This document shows positions 17,338-24,848 of a stretch of DNA of 64,000 nt, piece after piece. Positions within the stretch are counted from its first letter, which is position 1; each line of letters opens with the position of its first letter. The DNA comes from Calothrix sp. NIES-2098 (GTDB lineage Bacteria; Cyanobacteriota; Cyanobacteriia; Cyanobacteriales; Nostocaceae). The position numbers and the translations under genes are program-made. The stretch is taken from assembly GCA_002368175.1 (NCBI GenBank), contig AP018172.1:5831001-5895000 (forward strand), in the 5' to 3' direction. Under the pieces are notes generated by a model, which worked only from the letters and a program-made list of their open reading frames with translations, was not told where the DNA came from and ran no database searches.

Positions 17338-18054
17338 ATGTCAGTAAAAACTTTGACAATCAACGACCAACTCATTAGCGCTCGTGAAGAGGAAACTATT
17401 CTCGAAGCGGCGCAGGAGGCTGGAATTCACATCCCGACACTCTGCCATTTAAACGGAGTATCAGATGTTGGTGCTTGTCGTCTATGTTTAGTGGAAATTG
17501 CTGGCAGTAATAAACTTCAACCTGCTTGTGCGACGAAAGTATCAGAAGGAATAGAAGTTAAAACTCATAGCGATCGCCTCCAAAGATATCGTCGCACAAT
17601 TATCGAAATGCTGTTTGCTGAGGGCAATCACATTTGTTCAGTCTGCGTAGCCAATGGCAATTGTGAATTGCAAGACCTAGCTGTGGAAATGGGCATGGAA
17701 CACGTGCGTTTGGAATACCATTTCCCCAATCGCAAAGTTGATGTTTCTCACGATCGCTTTGGTATTGACCATAACCGTTGTGTTCTTTGCACTCGTTGCG
17801 TCCGTGTTTGTGATGAGATTGAAGGCGCGTATACTTGGGACATGGCGGGAAGAGGGACAAAATCTCACGTGATTACCGATTTAAATCAGCCTTGGGGAAC
17901 CTCAGACACTTGTACTTCTTGCGGTAAGTGCGTTAATGCTTGTCCAACAGGTGCAATTTTTAACCAAGGTTCGACAGTCGGTGAAATGAAACACGATCGC
18001 GCTAAACTCGATTTCCTAGTCACAGCAAGGGAAAAACAGCAATGGAACCTGTAG
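17338..18054 (+). CDS. hoxU: Bidirectional hydrogenase diaphorase subunit HoxU
   Basis: HoxU (238 aa) is the NuoG-like iron-sulfur subunit linking the HoxEF flavoprotein to the hydrogenase dimer. It shows a plant-type [2Fe-2S] domain (CHLNGVSDVGACRLC, about 36-50). A His/Cys-type cluster follows (HICSVCVANGNC), then two [4Fe-4S] motifs (CVLCTRCVRVC and CTSCGKCVNACP). A longer TTG-start frame begins at 17323; the ATG at 17338 matches the family N-terminus MSVKTLTIND. It heads the hoxU-Y-H unit. A 238-bp repeat-filled spacer separates it from hoxY. Confidence 0.94.
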   Translation: MSVKTLTINDQLISAREEETILEAAQEAGIHIPTLCHLNGVSDVGACRLCLVEIAGSNKLQPACATKVSEGIEVKTHSDRLQRYRRTIIEMLFAEGNHICSVCVANGNCELQDLAVEMGMEHVRLEYHFPNRKVDVSHDRFGIDHNRCVLCTRCVRVCDEIEGAYTWDMAGRGTKSHVITDLNQPWGTSDTCTSCGKCVNACPTGAIFNQGSTVGEMKHDRAKLDFLVTAREKQQWNL

Positions 18055-18292
18055 GGAGAGGGTGGGGAGTGTGGGATGAGACCAGCGCTGCGGGAGGGTT
18101 TCCAACGCCACTTGCTTCAAGTCGGGAAACCCGCCCAACGCAGTGGCTCCTCCGCAGGCGACTGGCGTTATCCGTTGGGCAAAGCCCTTCCCGCAGGGTA
18201 GGAGTTCTCGCAGAGTACCCGAAGGGAGGACAAGGGGGAGATGAGGAGAAGAAGAACAAATGACGAATGACAAATGACAAATTAGGAATATT
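18055..18292. repeat. GC-rich dispersed repeat spacer between hoxU and hoxY
   Basis: This spacer is clearly more GC-rich than its surroundings. It holds nested inverted repeats, including GAGGGTTTCC against GGAAACCC (about 18095-18132) inside outer arms CTGCGGG and CCCAACGCAG. A second GC-rich hairpin-like stretch with TTGGGCAAAGCCC follows. The end (18259-18284) is a run of AATGACA-type heptamers. Open frames across it are on both strands and show no protein-like composition, so it is not considered coding. It resembles a dispersed repeat inserted within the hox operon. Confidence 0.65.
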
Positions 18293-18838
18293 ATGAATCG
18301 TTTGAAATTAGCAACAGTATGGCTTGGCGGTTGTTCTGGCTGTCATATGTCGTTTCTCGATTTGGATGAATGGCTGATTGATTTAGCCCAGCAGGTGGAT
18401 ATAGTTTACACTCCCTTCGCTGATATTAAGGAATATCCGCAAGGGGTAGATGTAGTATTAGTAGAAGGTGCGATCGCTAATGAAGAACATCTGGAAATGA
18501 TTCAGAAAGTGAGAGAGCGATCGCAAATTTTAATTTCCTTTGGAGACTGTGCTGTTACAGGCAATGTTACTGCTTTACGCAATCCTTTAGGTAGCGCTGA
18601 ACCCGTGCTTCAGCGTTGTTACATTGAAGCCGCCGATATGTACGGACAAATTCCCCAAGCACCTGGCATTGTCCCGCCGTTATTAGATAAAGTACAACCA
18701 GTGCATAAATTAGTACCAGTTGATATTTATTTACCAGGTTGTCCGCCCTCAGCAACTCGCATTCGCACCGTACTAGAGTCATTATTGCGAGGCGAAAAAC
18801 CAGAATTAGAAGGACGCGAATTCATCAAGTTTGGCTAA
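18293..18838 (+). CDS. hoxY: Bidirectional hydrogenase small subunit HoxY
   Basis: HoxY (181 aa) is the small subunit of the NAD(P)-linked [NiFe] hydrogenase. It carries the proximal [4Fe-4S] cluster. The Cys ligands are visible in GGCSGCHMSF (about 13-22), GDCAVTGN (about 84-91) and PGCPPSATR (about 149-157). It lacks the long Tat leader and distal clusters of uptake-type small subunits, which fits a soluble cytoplasmic enzyme. AGGAAT precedes the ATG. A 62-aa membrane protein and hoxH follow on the same strand. Confidence 0.95.
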   Translation: MNRLKLATVWLGGCSGCHMSFLDLDEWLIDLAQQVDIVYTPFADIKEYPQGVDVVLVEGAIANEEHLEMIQKVRERSQILISFGDCAVTGNVTALRNPLGSAEPVLQRCYIEAADMYGQIPQAPGIVPPLLDKVQPVHKLVPVDIYLPGCPPSATRIRTVLESLLRGEKPELEGREFIKFG

Positions 18839-18864
18839 ATATCCTCAATTAGCGAGGTAAACCG

Positions 18865-19053
18865 ATGAATATCAGCAAAATCAAGCAAATTGCCTCTATA
18901 AAAAGAATCTTTTTTATTTTAGTTTTGCTGTTGTTAGGAATTCTGCTAGCTATCTTTCCAGCTTGGTCAAAAATTAGTGCAGCGACTAATAACGAAATCT
19001 TGTACTTAGCAGGCGATCGCATGACAGTTCCTCAACTGCAAATGGTTTCGTAG
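18865..19053 (+). CDS. 62-aa single-pass membrane protein between hoxY and hoxH
   Basis: This is a short gene with ATG at 18865, preceded by GAGG 9 nt upstream, 26 bp after hoxY. The product has a basic N-terminus (MNISKIKQIASIKR), one strong hydrophobic helix (about 15-34) ending in a possible signal-peptidase site near ISAATNN, and a short tail of about 20 residues. I recognise no family. Its position inside the hydrogenase operon suggests either a small accessory that tethers the enzyme to membrane, or a bystander. A dispersed hairpin follows directly before hoxH. Confidence 0.6.
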   Translation: MNISKIKQIASIKRIFFILVLLLLGILLAIFPAWSKISAATNNEILYLAGDRMTVPQLQMVS

Positions 19054-19059
19054 TCTACA

Positions 19060-19092
19060 AGATCCCCGACTTTTCAAAGAAATTGGGGATCT
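19060..19092 (+). repeat. AGATCCCC hairpin inside the hox operon
   Basis: Arms AGATCCCC (19060-19067) and GGGGATCT (19085-19092) enclose a loop containing GACTTTT. It lies between the 62-aa gene and hoxH. It belongs to the same dispersed hairpin family as 4366-4398 and 52540-52573. In this place it could attenuate or protect the hoxH part of the message. Confidence 0.55.
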
Positions 19093-19121
19093 ATGCAACT
19101 CACAATCTAAAACAAAGTCTT

Positions 19122-20579
19122 ATGTCGCAAACAATTATTATCGATCCTGTCACTCGCATTGAAGGACACGCCAAAATTTCTATTTACTTGGATGATAGCG
19201 GAGAAGTTAGCGATGCGCGATTTCATGTCACCGAATTTCGCGGATTTGAAAAATTTTGCGAAGGTCGTCCTTTTTGGGAAATGCCAGGAATTACAGCGCG
19301 GGTTTGTGGTATTTGTCCGGTAAGTCATTTATTAGCTTCAGCCAAAGCAGGCGATCGCATTTTAGCTGTGACAATTCCCAAAGCAGCCGAAAAACTGCGT
19401 CGCTTAATGAATTTGGGACAAATTATTCAATCTCATGCACTGAGTTTCTTTCACCTCAGCGCCCCAGATTTACTATTAGGAATGGATAGCGATCCGCAAA
19501 AACGCAACGTATTTGGATTAATTGCAGCCGAACCAGAACTAGCCCGTGGCGGAATTCGCTTGCGTCAATTTGGACAAGAAATTATTGAACTGTTAGGCGG
19601 GCGGAAAATACATCCATCTTGGGCGGTTCCTGGTGGCGTGCGCGAACCCTTATCAGCAGAAGGACGCACCCACATTAAAAATCGCATTCCCGAAGCGCGA
19701 AATACAATTATCGATGCACTGGGCATATTTAAGCACATACTTAATGATTATCAAAAAGAAGTGCAAACCTTTGGGAATTTCCCAACATTATTTATGGGAT
19801 TAGTCACACCTGATGGTTTGTGGGAAAATTACGACGGATATATTCGCTTTGTTGATAGTGCAGGTAATATTATTGCCGATAAACTTGAAGCAACTAACTA
19901 TCATGAATTTATTGGCGAAGCTGTTCAACCAGATTCATATTTAAAATCTCCCTATTATCGTCCTTTAGGTTATCCTGACCAAGAAGGACATTGTACTTTA
20001 GATAGTGGTATCTATCGAGTCGGGCCGTTAGCACGGTTGAATGTTTGCAGTTATATTGGTACACCATTAGCTGATGCAGAATTGCGCGAATTCAGAGATA
20101 GAGGTAAAGGCACAGCTACCTCATCATTTTTCTATCATTACGCCCGATTAATTGAAATTTTGGCATCAATTGAAAGAGTAGAAATTTTATTAGATGACCC
20201 CGATTTATTCTCAAATCGACTGCGTGCTGATGCTGGGATTAATCAATTAGAAGCAGTAGGTGTCAGCGAAGCACCAAGAGGTACATTATTCCACCATTAC
20301 AAAGTAGATGAAAATGGTTTAATTGTGAAAGTTAATTTAGTGATTGCTACAGGTCAAAATAATTTAGCAATGAATCGCACAGTCGCTCAAATTGCCAGAC
20401 ATTTTATTCATGGTTCCGAAATTCCCGAAGGAATGTTAAACCGTGTTGAAGCTGGAATTCGAGCTTTTGATCCTTGTTTAAGTTGTTCGACTCATGCAGT
20501 CGGGCAAATGCCATTGCATCTGGAATTAGTCGCAGCAGATGGGACTGTTGTTAATGAAGTTTGGCGTAATCAAAATTAA
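19122..20579 (+). CDS. hoxH: Bidirectional hydrogenase large subunit HoxH
   Basis: HoxH (485 aa) carries the Ni-Fe active site. Both Cys pairs that hold the metals are present: RVCGICPVSH near 61-70 and the C-terminal DPCLSCSTHA. About 25 residues follow the latter motif; this tail is the part removed by the maturation protease (HoxW, encoded 1 kb downstream) once nickel is inserted. A longer TTG frame starts at 19083; the ATG at 19122 matches the family N-terminus MSQTIIIDPVTRIEGHAKI. It closes the hoxU-Y-H block. A hairpin follows the stop. Confidence 0.96.
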   Translation: MSQTIIIDPVTRIEGHAKISIYLDDSGEVSDARFHVTEFRGFEKFCEGRPFWEMPGITARVCGICPVSHLLASAKAGDRILAVTIPKAAEKLRRLMNLGQIIQSHALSFFHLSAPDLLLGMDSDPQKRNVFGLIAAEPELARGGIRLRQFGQEIIELLGGRKIHPSWAVPGGVREPLSAEGRTHIKNRIPEARNTIIDALGIFKHILNDYQKEVQTFGNFPTLFMGLVTPDGLWENYDGYIRFVDSAGNIIADKLEATNYHEFIGEAVQPDSYLKSPYYRPLGYPDQEGHCTLDSGIYRVGPLARLNVCSYIGTPLADAELREFRDRGKGTATSSFFYHYARLIEILASIERVEILLDDPDLFSNRLRADAGINQLEAVGVSEAPRGTLFHHYKVDENGLIVKVNLVIATGQNNLAMNRTVAQIARHFIHGSEIPEGMLNRVEAGIRAFDPCLSCSTHAVGQMPLHLELVAADGTVVNEVWRNQN

Positions 20580-20588
20580 GAATGAAGT

Positions 20589-20613
20589 AGGGGCACAACA
20601 TTTTCGTGCCCTT
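20589..20613 (+). terminator. Hairpin after hoxH
   Basis: An 8-bp stem (AGGGGCAC / GTGCCCTT, one G-T pair) begins 10 bp after the hoxH stop. The T-tract is weak. It is the likely end of the hoxUYH transcript. Confidence 0.5.
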
Positions 20614-20726
20614 ATGAATAACTTTATGTATCACAAACATTATTTTAATTAGTATGAAATTAATGCGTTTATGATAATAAAATAGAAAGCCATTTTTTGT
20701 TTACCAACCATGTCAAAAATATTTTT

Positions 20727-21059
20727 ATGAATATCAAAGAAATCCTACTCCAAGAAATTGAATCATCTCCAGAGTCACTCTTAGAAGAAACTCTTGATTT
20801 TCTACGTTTTTTAAAGACTAAGCAAACAGCAGTAAAACAAGATACGCATTCTCAACATATTCAGCCAGAAACAGCCAGTTCCGATACCCTAAATCAACCA
20901 GAAGAAAAACCGACAGTATCTTACCGTCAGGCTTCTGGCCGTTCCATCCTCAGACACGCAGGTACTTGGGCTGGTGATGACTTTGATGAGTGTCTTCAGT
21001 CCGTTTACGCGACTCGTGGCAAAGCTAAATTCGATTATGACTTAAATCCTTTTGAGTAA
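20727..21059 (+). CDS. DUF2281-type antitoxin of a VapBC-like pair
   Basis: This 110-aa protein starts MNIKEILLQEIESSPE, the DUF2281 pattern seen in antitoxins paired with PIN-domain toxins. A variable middle segment is followed by a C-terminal toxin-binding-like tail (ILRHAGTWAGDDFDECLQSVY). A longer frame begins at 20697, but the ATG at 20727 fits the family start. Its TAA overlaps the ATG of the downstream toxin gene by one base (TAATG), typical of coupled pairs. The toxin frame is interrupted, so the antitoxin may now be without a partner. Confidence 0.8.
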   Translation: MNIKEILLQEIESSPESLLEETLDFLRFLKTKQTAVKQDTHSQHIQPETASSDTLNQPEEKPTVSYRQASGRSILRHAGTWAGDDFDECLQSVYATRGKAKFDYDLNPFE

Positions 21060-21502
21060 TGTACCTGCTAGATACTAATCACTGTAGTGCTATTATCCTT
21101 GGCACACCAAATGTTATTCATCGAATAACTGAGGTTGGAGAATTAAACATCGCTACCTGCGTAATTGTCCAAGGAGAACTAACATACATGATGGAAAATT
21201 CTGCTTAGAGGGAAACTAATCTTGCTTCTCTGACAGAATTTTTTGAAGATATACGCATTTACAATGTGACAGAAGACACGGCTAACATTTACGGTCAACT
21301 CAAAGCAGCCTTGATGAGACAATTTGGCCCCAAAGATAAAAGCAAGCGGAGAAAAACTCAGATGACAGACCTGGGGTTTGATGAAAATGACCTCTGGATT
21401 GCTGCTGTAGCTCTACAATACGGTCTTAGCGTTGTATCAGCTGATAGCGACTTTCAGAGAATTCAACAAGTAAGAATATTGTCTATTGAATCTTGGTTGT
21501 AA
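21059..21502 (+). pseudogene. VapC-like PIN-domain toxin with in-frame TAG
   Basis: The frame from ATG 21059 to TAA 21500-21502 is 148 codons and reads as a complete PIN-domain protein apart from a TAG at codon 50 (21206-21208). The start MYLLDTNHCS holds the first acidic residue. Downstream pieces NDLWIAAVALQYGL and VSADSDFQRI hold the remaining ones. The residue at the stop is usually Gln in relatives (context NSA-stop-RETNL), so one CAG-to-TAG change explains it. There is no frameshift. Either a recent inactivation or a sequencing error is likely; restart at the GTG at 21266 would lack the N-terminal active-site Asp. Confidence 0.88.
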
Positions 21503-21541
21503 ATATATAGATTAGGAGGAGTTATCGATCCTCTTCTGCTT

Positions 21542-21574
21542 CCTCACAAGTTCCTCAAGTTTCTTGCCTAACTT
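21542..21574 (+). promoter_or_regulatory. CCTCACAAGTTCCTCAA element upstream of hoxW
   Basis: A perfect consensus copy, then 10 nt and TAACTT (21569-21574), followed by GAAAATAAGGC, nearly identical to the minus-strand copy before the GerMN gene. HoxW begins 27 bp after the hexamer. Confidence 0.65.
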
Positions 21575-21601
21575 GAAAATAAGGCTGGGCAGGTAAAGAT
21601 A

Positions 21602-22045
21602 ATGGGCAATATAGTAGCTATCGGTTACGGCAACGATTTACGAAGCGATGATGGCATTGGACAAAGGGTAGCGAATACGTTGCAGTTATCGAATGTGAAA
21701 TCTCTGGCTGTCCATCAACTTACCCCTGAACTGGCGGAAATTTTAGCAAACGCTGATTTAGCAATTTTTATCGATGCTTGTTTAACTTCCGAAAGCTCCG
21801 AAGTGCAAGTACGATCGCTCTCACCAAACTCTTCCAACATTATTACAGGACATACAGCCGATCCGCGATCGCTTTTAGCGCTGACTCAAGTGCTTTATGG
21901 TCATTGTCCAACCGCTTGGTGGGTGATTGTCCCTGGAGAAGATTTTACCGTAGGCGATCGCTTATCACCAATTGCCGAACAAGGAGTAGCGATCGCTGTT
22001 GAAAAAATCGCCCAGATCGTTAACCAAGGTAAAATATATGAATGA
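21602..22045 (+). CDS. hoxW: Hydrogenase maturation protease HoxW
   Basis: This 147-aa protein belongs to the HycI/HybD/HoxW endopeptidases that cut the C-terminal tail from nickel-loaded hydrogenase large subunits. The nickel-sensing residues seem present: Asp16 in GYGNDLRSDDGIG, the Asp in LAIFIDACL near 60, and the His in GHTADPRSL near 87. Its substrate is most likely HoxH, encoded 1 kb upstream, because the rest of that system is next to it. It overlaps the hypA start by 8 bp, implying translational coupling. A CCTCAC element lies 28-60 bp upstream of its ATG. Confidence 0.9.
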   Translation: MGNIVAIGYGNDLRSDDGIGQRVANTLQLSNVKSLAVHQLTPELAEILANADLAIFIDACLTSESSEVQVRSLSPNSSNIITGHTADPRSLLALTQVLYGHCPTAWWVIVPGEDFTVGDRLSPIAEQGVAIAVEKIAQIVNQGKIYE

Positions 22046-22379
22046 AGTTGCATTAATGCAAAACATTGTGAACTCTGCTGTAGAGCGAGCCAAACAAGAC
22101 GGCGCGCACCACATTTATACAATTGAAATGCGTGTTGGTACAGCAGCAGGTGTAACACCAGAGTCTTTAGAACAGGCTTTTGATGTTGTTAAAAAAGGAA
22201 CAATAGCAGACATGGCAAAACTTCAAGTTGATTATGTTTCTGCTGTCTGCTATTGTGCCAACTGCAACATAGAATTCCAGCCTAGCGATTCGCGTTACGA
22301 GTGTCCAGAGTGCCATCAACCATATTGTGAAGTTCGCAAAGGTACGGAATTGGAACTTACTTCATTAGATGTTTCCTGA
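22038..22379 (+). CDS. hypA: HypA/HybF-like nickel metallochaperone, MNE variant
   Basis: This 113-aa protein has the HypA/HybF fold. Its C-terminal zinc site shows two CxxC pairs: CANC near 73-76 and CPEC near 87-90. The chosen ATG at 22038 overlaps the end of hoxW (ATGAATGA). HypA proteins normally begin MHE, and His2 is a nickel ligand; here the start reads MNEVALMQ, with Asn at position 2. That would alter or weaken nickel binding unless the true start differs; the longer upstream frame does not restore an MHE. It probably serves HoxH nickel insertion together with Hyp proteins encoded elsewhere. Confidence 0.88.
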   Translation: MNEVALMQNIVNSAVERAKQDGAHHIYTIEMRVGTAAGVTPESLEQAFDVVKKGTIADMAKLQVDYVSAVCYCANCNIEFQPSDSRYECPECHQPYCEVRKGTELELTSLDVS

Positions 22380-22438
22380 GCCGAAGCCTTACTGAAACGC
22401 CCAGCTTGAAAATAAGGCAGACGGGAGAAAGAATAATA

Positions 22439-22669
22439 GCAATTGATGACTCCGAAATGGCAATTGAGTACTCTGAAATCGCAATTGATGACTCCGAAAT
22501 AGCAATTGAGTACTCTGAAATCGCAACTGAGTACCCCAAAATACCAATTGATGGCTCCAAAATGGCAATTGAGTACTCGGAAATAGCAAATGTAGTATCC
22601 GAAATAGCAAATGTAGCGTCAAACAGGGCAAATGTAGTATGCAAAATAGCAATTGATTACTCGAAAATC
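22439..22669 (+). repeat. Tandem array of eleven 21-bp units
   Basis: Eleven consecutive 21-nt units run without spacers. Units 1-4 alternate between GCAATTGATGACTCCGAAA- and GCAATTGAGTACTCTGAAA-type sequences (42-bp period), and the last units decay. All are in phase over 7 codons, so long open frames exist on both strands (heptapeptides like IAIDDSE). None has a ribosome-binding site and a good start, and the amino-acid pattern is merely periodic; it is scored as repeat, not gene. The period and alternation match the array at 13817-14005, though the sequence is different. Confidence 0.88.
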
Positions 22670-22810
22670 GAAATGCTACCGTCTGTTTTAAAAATAGGCA
22701 GGAAGGGGTAAGAAATCTCCTGCTTAGTTATCCTTCTTGTCCCCTTCTCTTTCATGCTTGGAGATGAAAAAATTTTCATCGGGACTGTCCTCTGCCTTCT
22801 CGCACACCCT

Positions 22811-23728
22811 ATGCTACCAATTATTTACTCCGATGAATTTTTGCTACACGATACTGGTTTTTTTCACCCGGAAAGTCCAGATCGGTTGAGAGCGATCGCC
22901 AAAGCCCTAAAAGCTGCACCTTGGGCTGATAAACTAGAATGGCGATCGCCTACTCCCATTGAAAAACGCGACCCCATGCCTTATCTGCAACAAGTCCACG
23001 ATACTCGCTATATCGATGGCGTTAGGGCATTGTGTAATCGAGGTGGTGGCTACATAGATAACGATACAGTTGTTTCTCCACGCACTTATGAAGTCGCATT
23101 ACTGGCGGTAAATGCTTATTTAGATGGAGTAGATGACGTTCTAGCAACTCACGAACCCGTGTTTGTCCTGGCGCGTCCCCCCGGACACCATGCGCTGCGT
23201 GAAGTGGGGATGGGATTTTGCATATTTAATAATGAAGCCTGTGCAGCCAATTATGCCTTAGAACACCCAGGAGTTAACCGCATCGCCATTCTCGATTGGG
23301 ATGTGCATCACGGCAATGGTACACAAACCATTTTGCAAAGTAATCCTAACATTGCCTACTGCTCCTTACATCAATCGCCCTTATTTCCTGGGACTGGCAA
23401 TGCTAACGAACAAGGTAAATATAATAATGTGCTAAATTTACCTATGCTTCCCGGTAGCACAATGGCTGATTATCAACCTTTATTTGAACAAAAAGTCATA
23501 CCATTTTTAACTAACTTTCAGCCAGATTTATTAATAATTAGCGCAGGTTATGACGCAACTCAAGACGATCCATTAGCGAATATTTCTTTACAACCACAAG
23601 ACTTTGGAGTGTTTACAAATTATTGTTTGCAAATCACCCATCGAATTTTGTTTGGTTTAGAAGGGGGTTATGATTTAAAGTCATTAGCTCAATCAGTAGT
23701 AGCAACAGTTGAGAGTTGTTTAGTGTAG
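22811..23728 (+). CDS. AcuC-type histone deacetylase family protein
   Basis: This 305-aa protein is a class I/II-type zinc deacetylase. The catalytic region reads RPPGHHALREVGMGFC (tandem His) and ILDWDVHHGNGTQ (zinc ligands Asp and His), followed by SLHQSPLFPGTG and SAGYDATQDDPLA. Bacterial AcuC members remove acetyl groups from lysines, the best known target being acetyl-CoA synthetase; others act on acetylpolyamines. The start at 22811 (MLPIIYSDEFLLHDTG) fits the family; a frame 19 codons longer has no ribosome-binding site. It lies 2 kb before a Pat-like acetyltransferase and acs, which suits control of Acs by acetylation. Confidence 0.87.
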   Translation: MLPIIYSDEFLLHDTGFFHPESPDRLRAIAKALKAAPWADKLEWRSPTPIEKRDPMPYLQQVHDTRYIDGVRALCNRGGGYIDNDTVVSPRTYEVALLAVNAYLDGVDDVLATHEPVFVLARPPGHHALREVGMGFCIFNNEACAANYALEHPGVNRIAILDWDVHHGNGTQTILQSNPNIAYCSLHQSPLFPGTGNANEQGKYNNVLNLPMLPGSTMADYQPLFEQKVIPFLTNFQPDLLIISAGYDATQDDPLANISLQPQDFGVFTNYCLQITHRILFGLEGGYDLKSLAQSVVATVESCLV

Positions 23729-23737
23729 TTAAAAATT

Positions 23738-23754
23738 CCTCACAAGTTCCTCGA
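23738..23754 (+). promoter_or_regulatory. CCTCACAAGTTCCTCGA element upstream of the pentapeptide gene
   Basis: The element has one mismatch, in the penultimate base of the consensus (CGA for CAA). The hexamer at the usual spacing is AAATTC; a GATATAAATC sequence lies a few bases further on (about 23773-23782) and may be the -10 region. It begins 10 bp after the deacetylase stop codon and about 80 bp before the next ATG. Confidence 0.55.
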
Positions 23755-23836
23755 CTTCTTTCTTAAATTCAGGATATAAATCGATTAGTCAGGTTGGAAT
23801 AAAATCTTATCAACAAAATTTGGCGGTGTTAGTAAA

Positions 23837-24736
23837 ATGCCGAATGCAGAAGAAATTTATCTAACCTTGAGAAAGGCTAGTCAGAAATTAATAAACCTAG
23901 GGTACGGGTTAATCAAAGTAGCGGAATACTTCTTTTACAACCCAGGTCAATCGATTTTACAGAAAAGCAAAAAACAGGTAATTGTGTTTTTCACATTCCT
24001 AGTTTTGACAGTTACAATGCTTGCAATTAAGGATTTTCTTAGATTCTGGAATTTAGTTGAAGAGAAAGAAAAAGCTAAAGTCTGGATAGAAGCAGTTAAA
24101 ACAATTGCAACAATTAGTGGTGGTATTTTCGTTATTTGGAATATTAAACTGACTCAAGAGCGATTAATTACAGAGCGTTTTTCAAAAGCAGTTGAGCATC
24201 TAGGAGATGATAAACTAGAAGTCCGTCTAGGAGGAATTTACGCACTAGAAAGAATTGCAAAAGATTCTGAAAAAGATCACTGGACAATTATGGAAGTTCT
24301 AACTTCCTTTGTGCAGGAAAAATCCCCCATACAGCAAAACAAAAATTTTCAGCAAGAAGAGACTCGGAAAATTTCTACAGATGTTCAAGCAGCCCTCACT
24401 GTTATTGCAAGACGTGATTCAACTAAAGACCCAGAAGATAAGCACCTTGATTTAAGCTGTGCAAACCTCAGCGGAGCCAAACTTAGGAAAGCAAACTTCA
24501 GGTATGCCAACTTTAGTGGAGCCAACCTCAGTCAAGCCATCCTGAGATATGCGAACCTCAGTGGAGCAAACCTCAGTGGAGCAAACTTGGAAAATACTGA
24601 CCTCTTTATGACAGTGAATTTAACTCCAGGCCAAGTCAAATCTGCAAATCATTGGGAAACTGCGACATATTCTGAGAACTTCTGCACTGCACTAGGTTTG
24701 TTACCAGAGTTCGCGATTGACGATCGAGATAACTGA
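23837..24736 (+). CDS. Pentapeptide-repeat membrane protein
   Basis: This 299-aa protein has two membrane helices (about 50-68 and 85-105), then a soluble helical region with FSKAVEHLGDDKLEVRLGGIYALERIA. That segment is common to a cyanobacterial family of membrane-anchored pentapeptide proteins. A block of pentapeptide repeats (A[N/K]L/F-type: CANLSGAKLRKANFRYANFS and so on, about 210-255) builds a short right-handed beta helix. The final 45 residues are not repetitive. Function is unknown for the family. A CCTCAC element upstream ties it to the hydrogenase/acetate gene set. Confidence 0.85.
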   Translation: MPNAEEIYLTLRKASQKLINLGYGLIKVAEYFFYNPGQSILQKSKKQVIVFFTFLVLTVTMLAIKDFLRFWNLVEEKEKAKVWIEAVKTIATISGGIFVIWNIKLTQERLITERFSKAVEHLGDDKLEVRLGGIYALERIAKDSEKDHWTIMEVLTSFVQEKSPIQQNKNFQQEETRKISTDVQAALTVIARRDSTKDPEDKHLDLSCANLSGAKLRKANFRYANFSGANLSQAILRYANLSGANLSGANLENTDLFMTVNLTPGQVKSANHWETATYSENFCTALGLLPEFAIDDRDN

Positions 24737-24848
24737 AGACAACTGCTAGACAATGAAATAATTAACGTTAGTAGCCCTATGACAAGTGCGATCGCGATCG
24801 CTTTAATTGCACTAACTATTCGCCAACTACACGAAATCTCTCCAATAT

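Noticed and set aside
9699..18054. Reading hoxE, hoxF and hoxU as complex I subunits NuoE, NuoF and NuoG
   Set aside because: HoxU is far shorter than NuoG, and the genes lie with hoxY, hoxH and hoxW; cyanobacterial NDH-1 lacks NuoEFG.
18016..18280. Several frames across the hoxU-hoxY spacer
   Set aside because: They follow from GC-rich inverted repeats with few stops; amino-acid composition is not protein-like.
22357..22711. Open frames of 87-101 codons on both strands across the 21-bp array
   Set aside because: They arise from the in-phase 21-bp repeats. Starts are TTG or poorly placed, and no ribosome-binding site or family match is visible.
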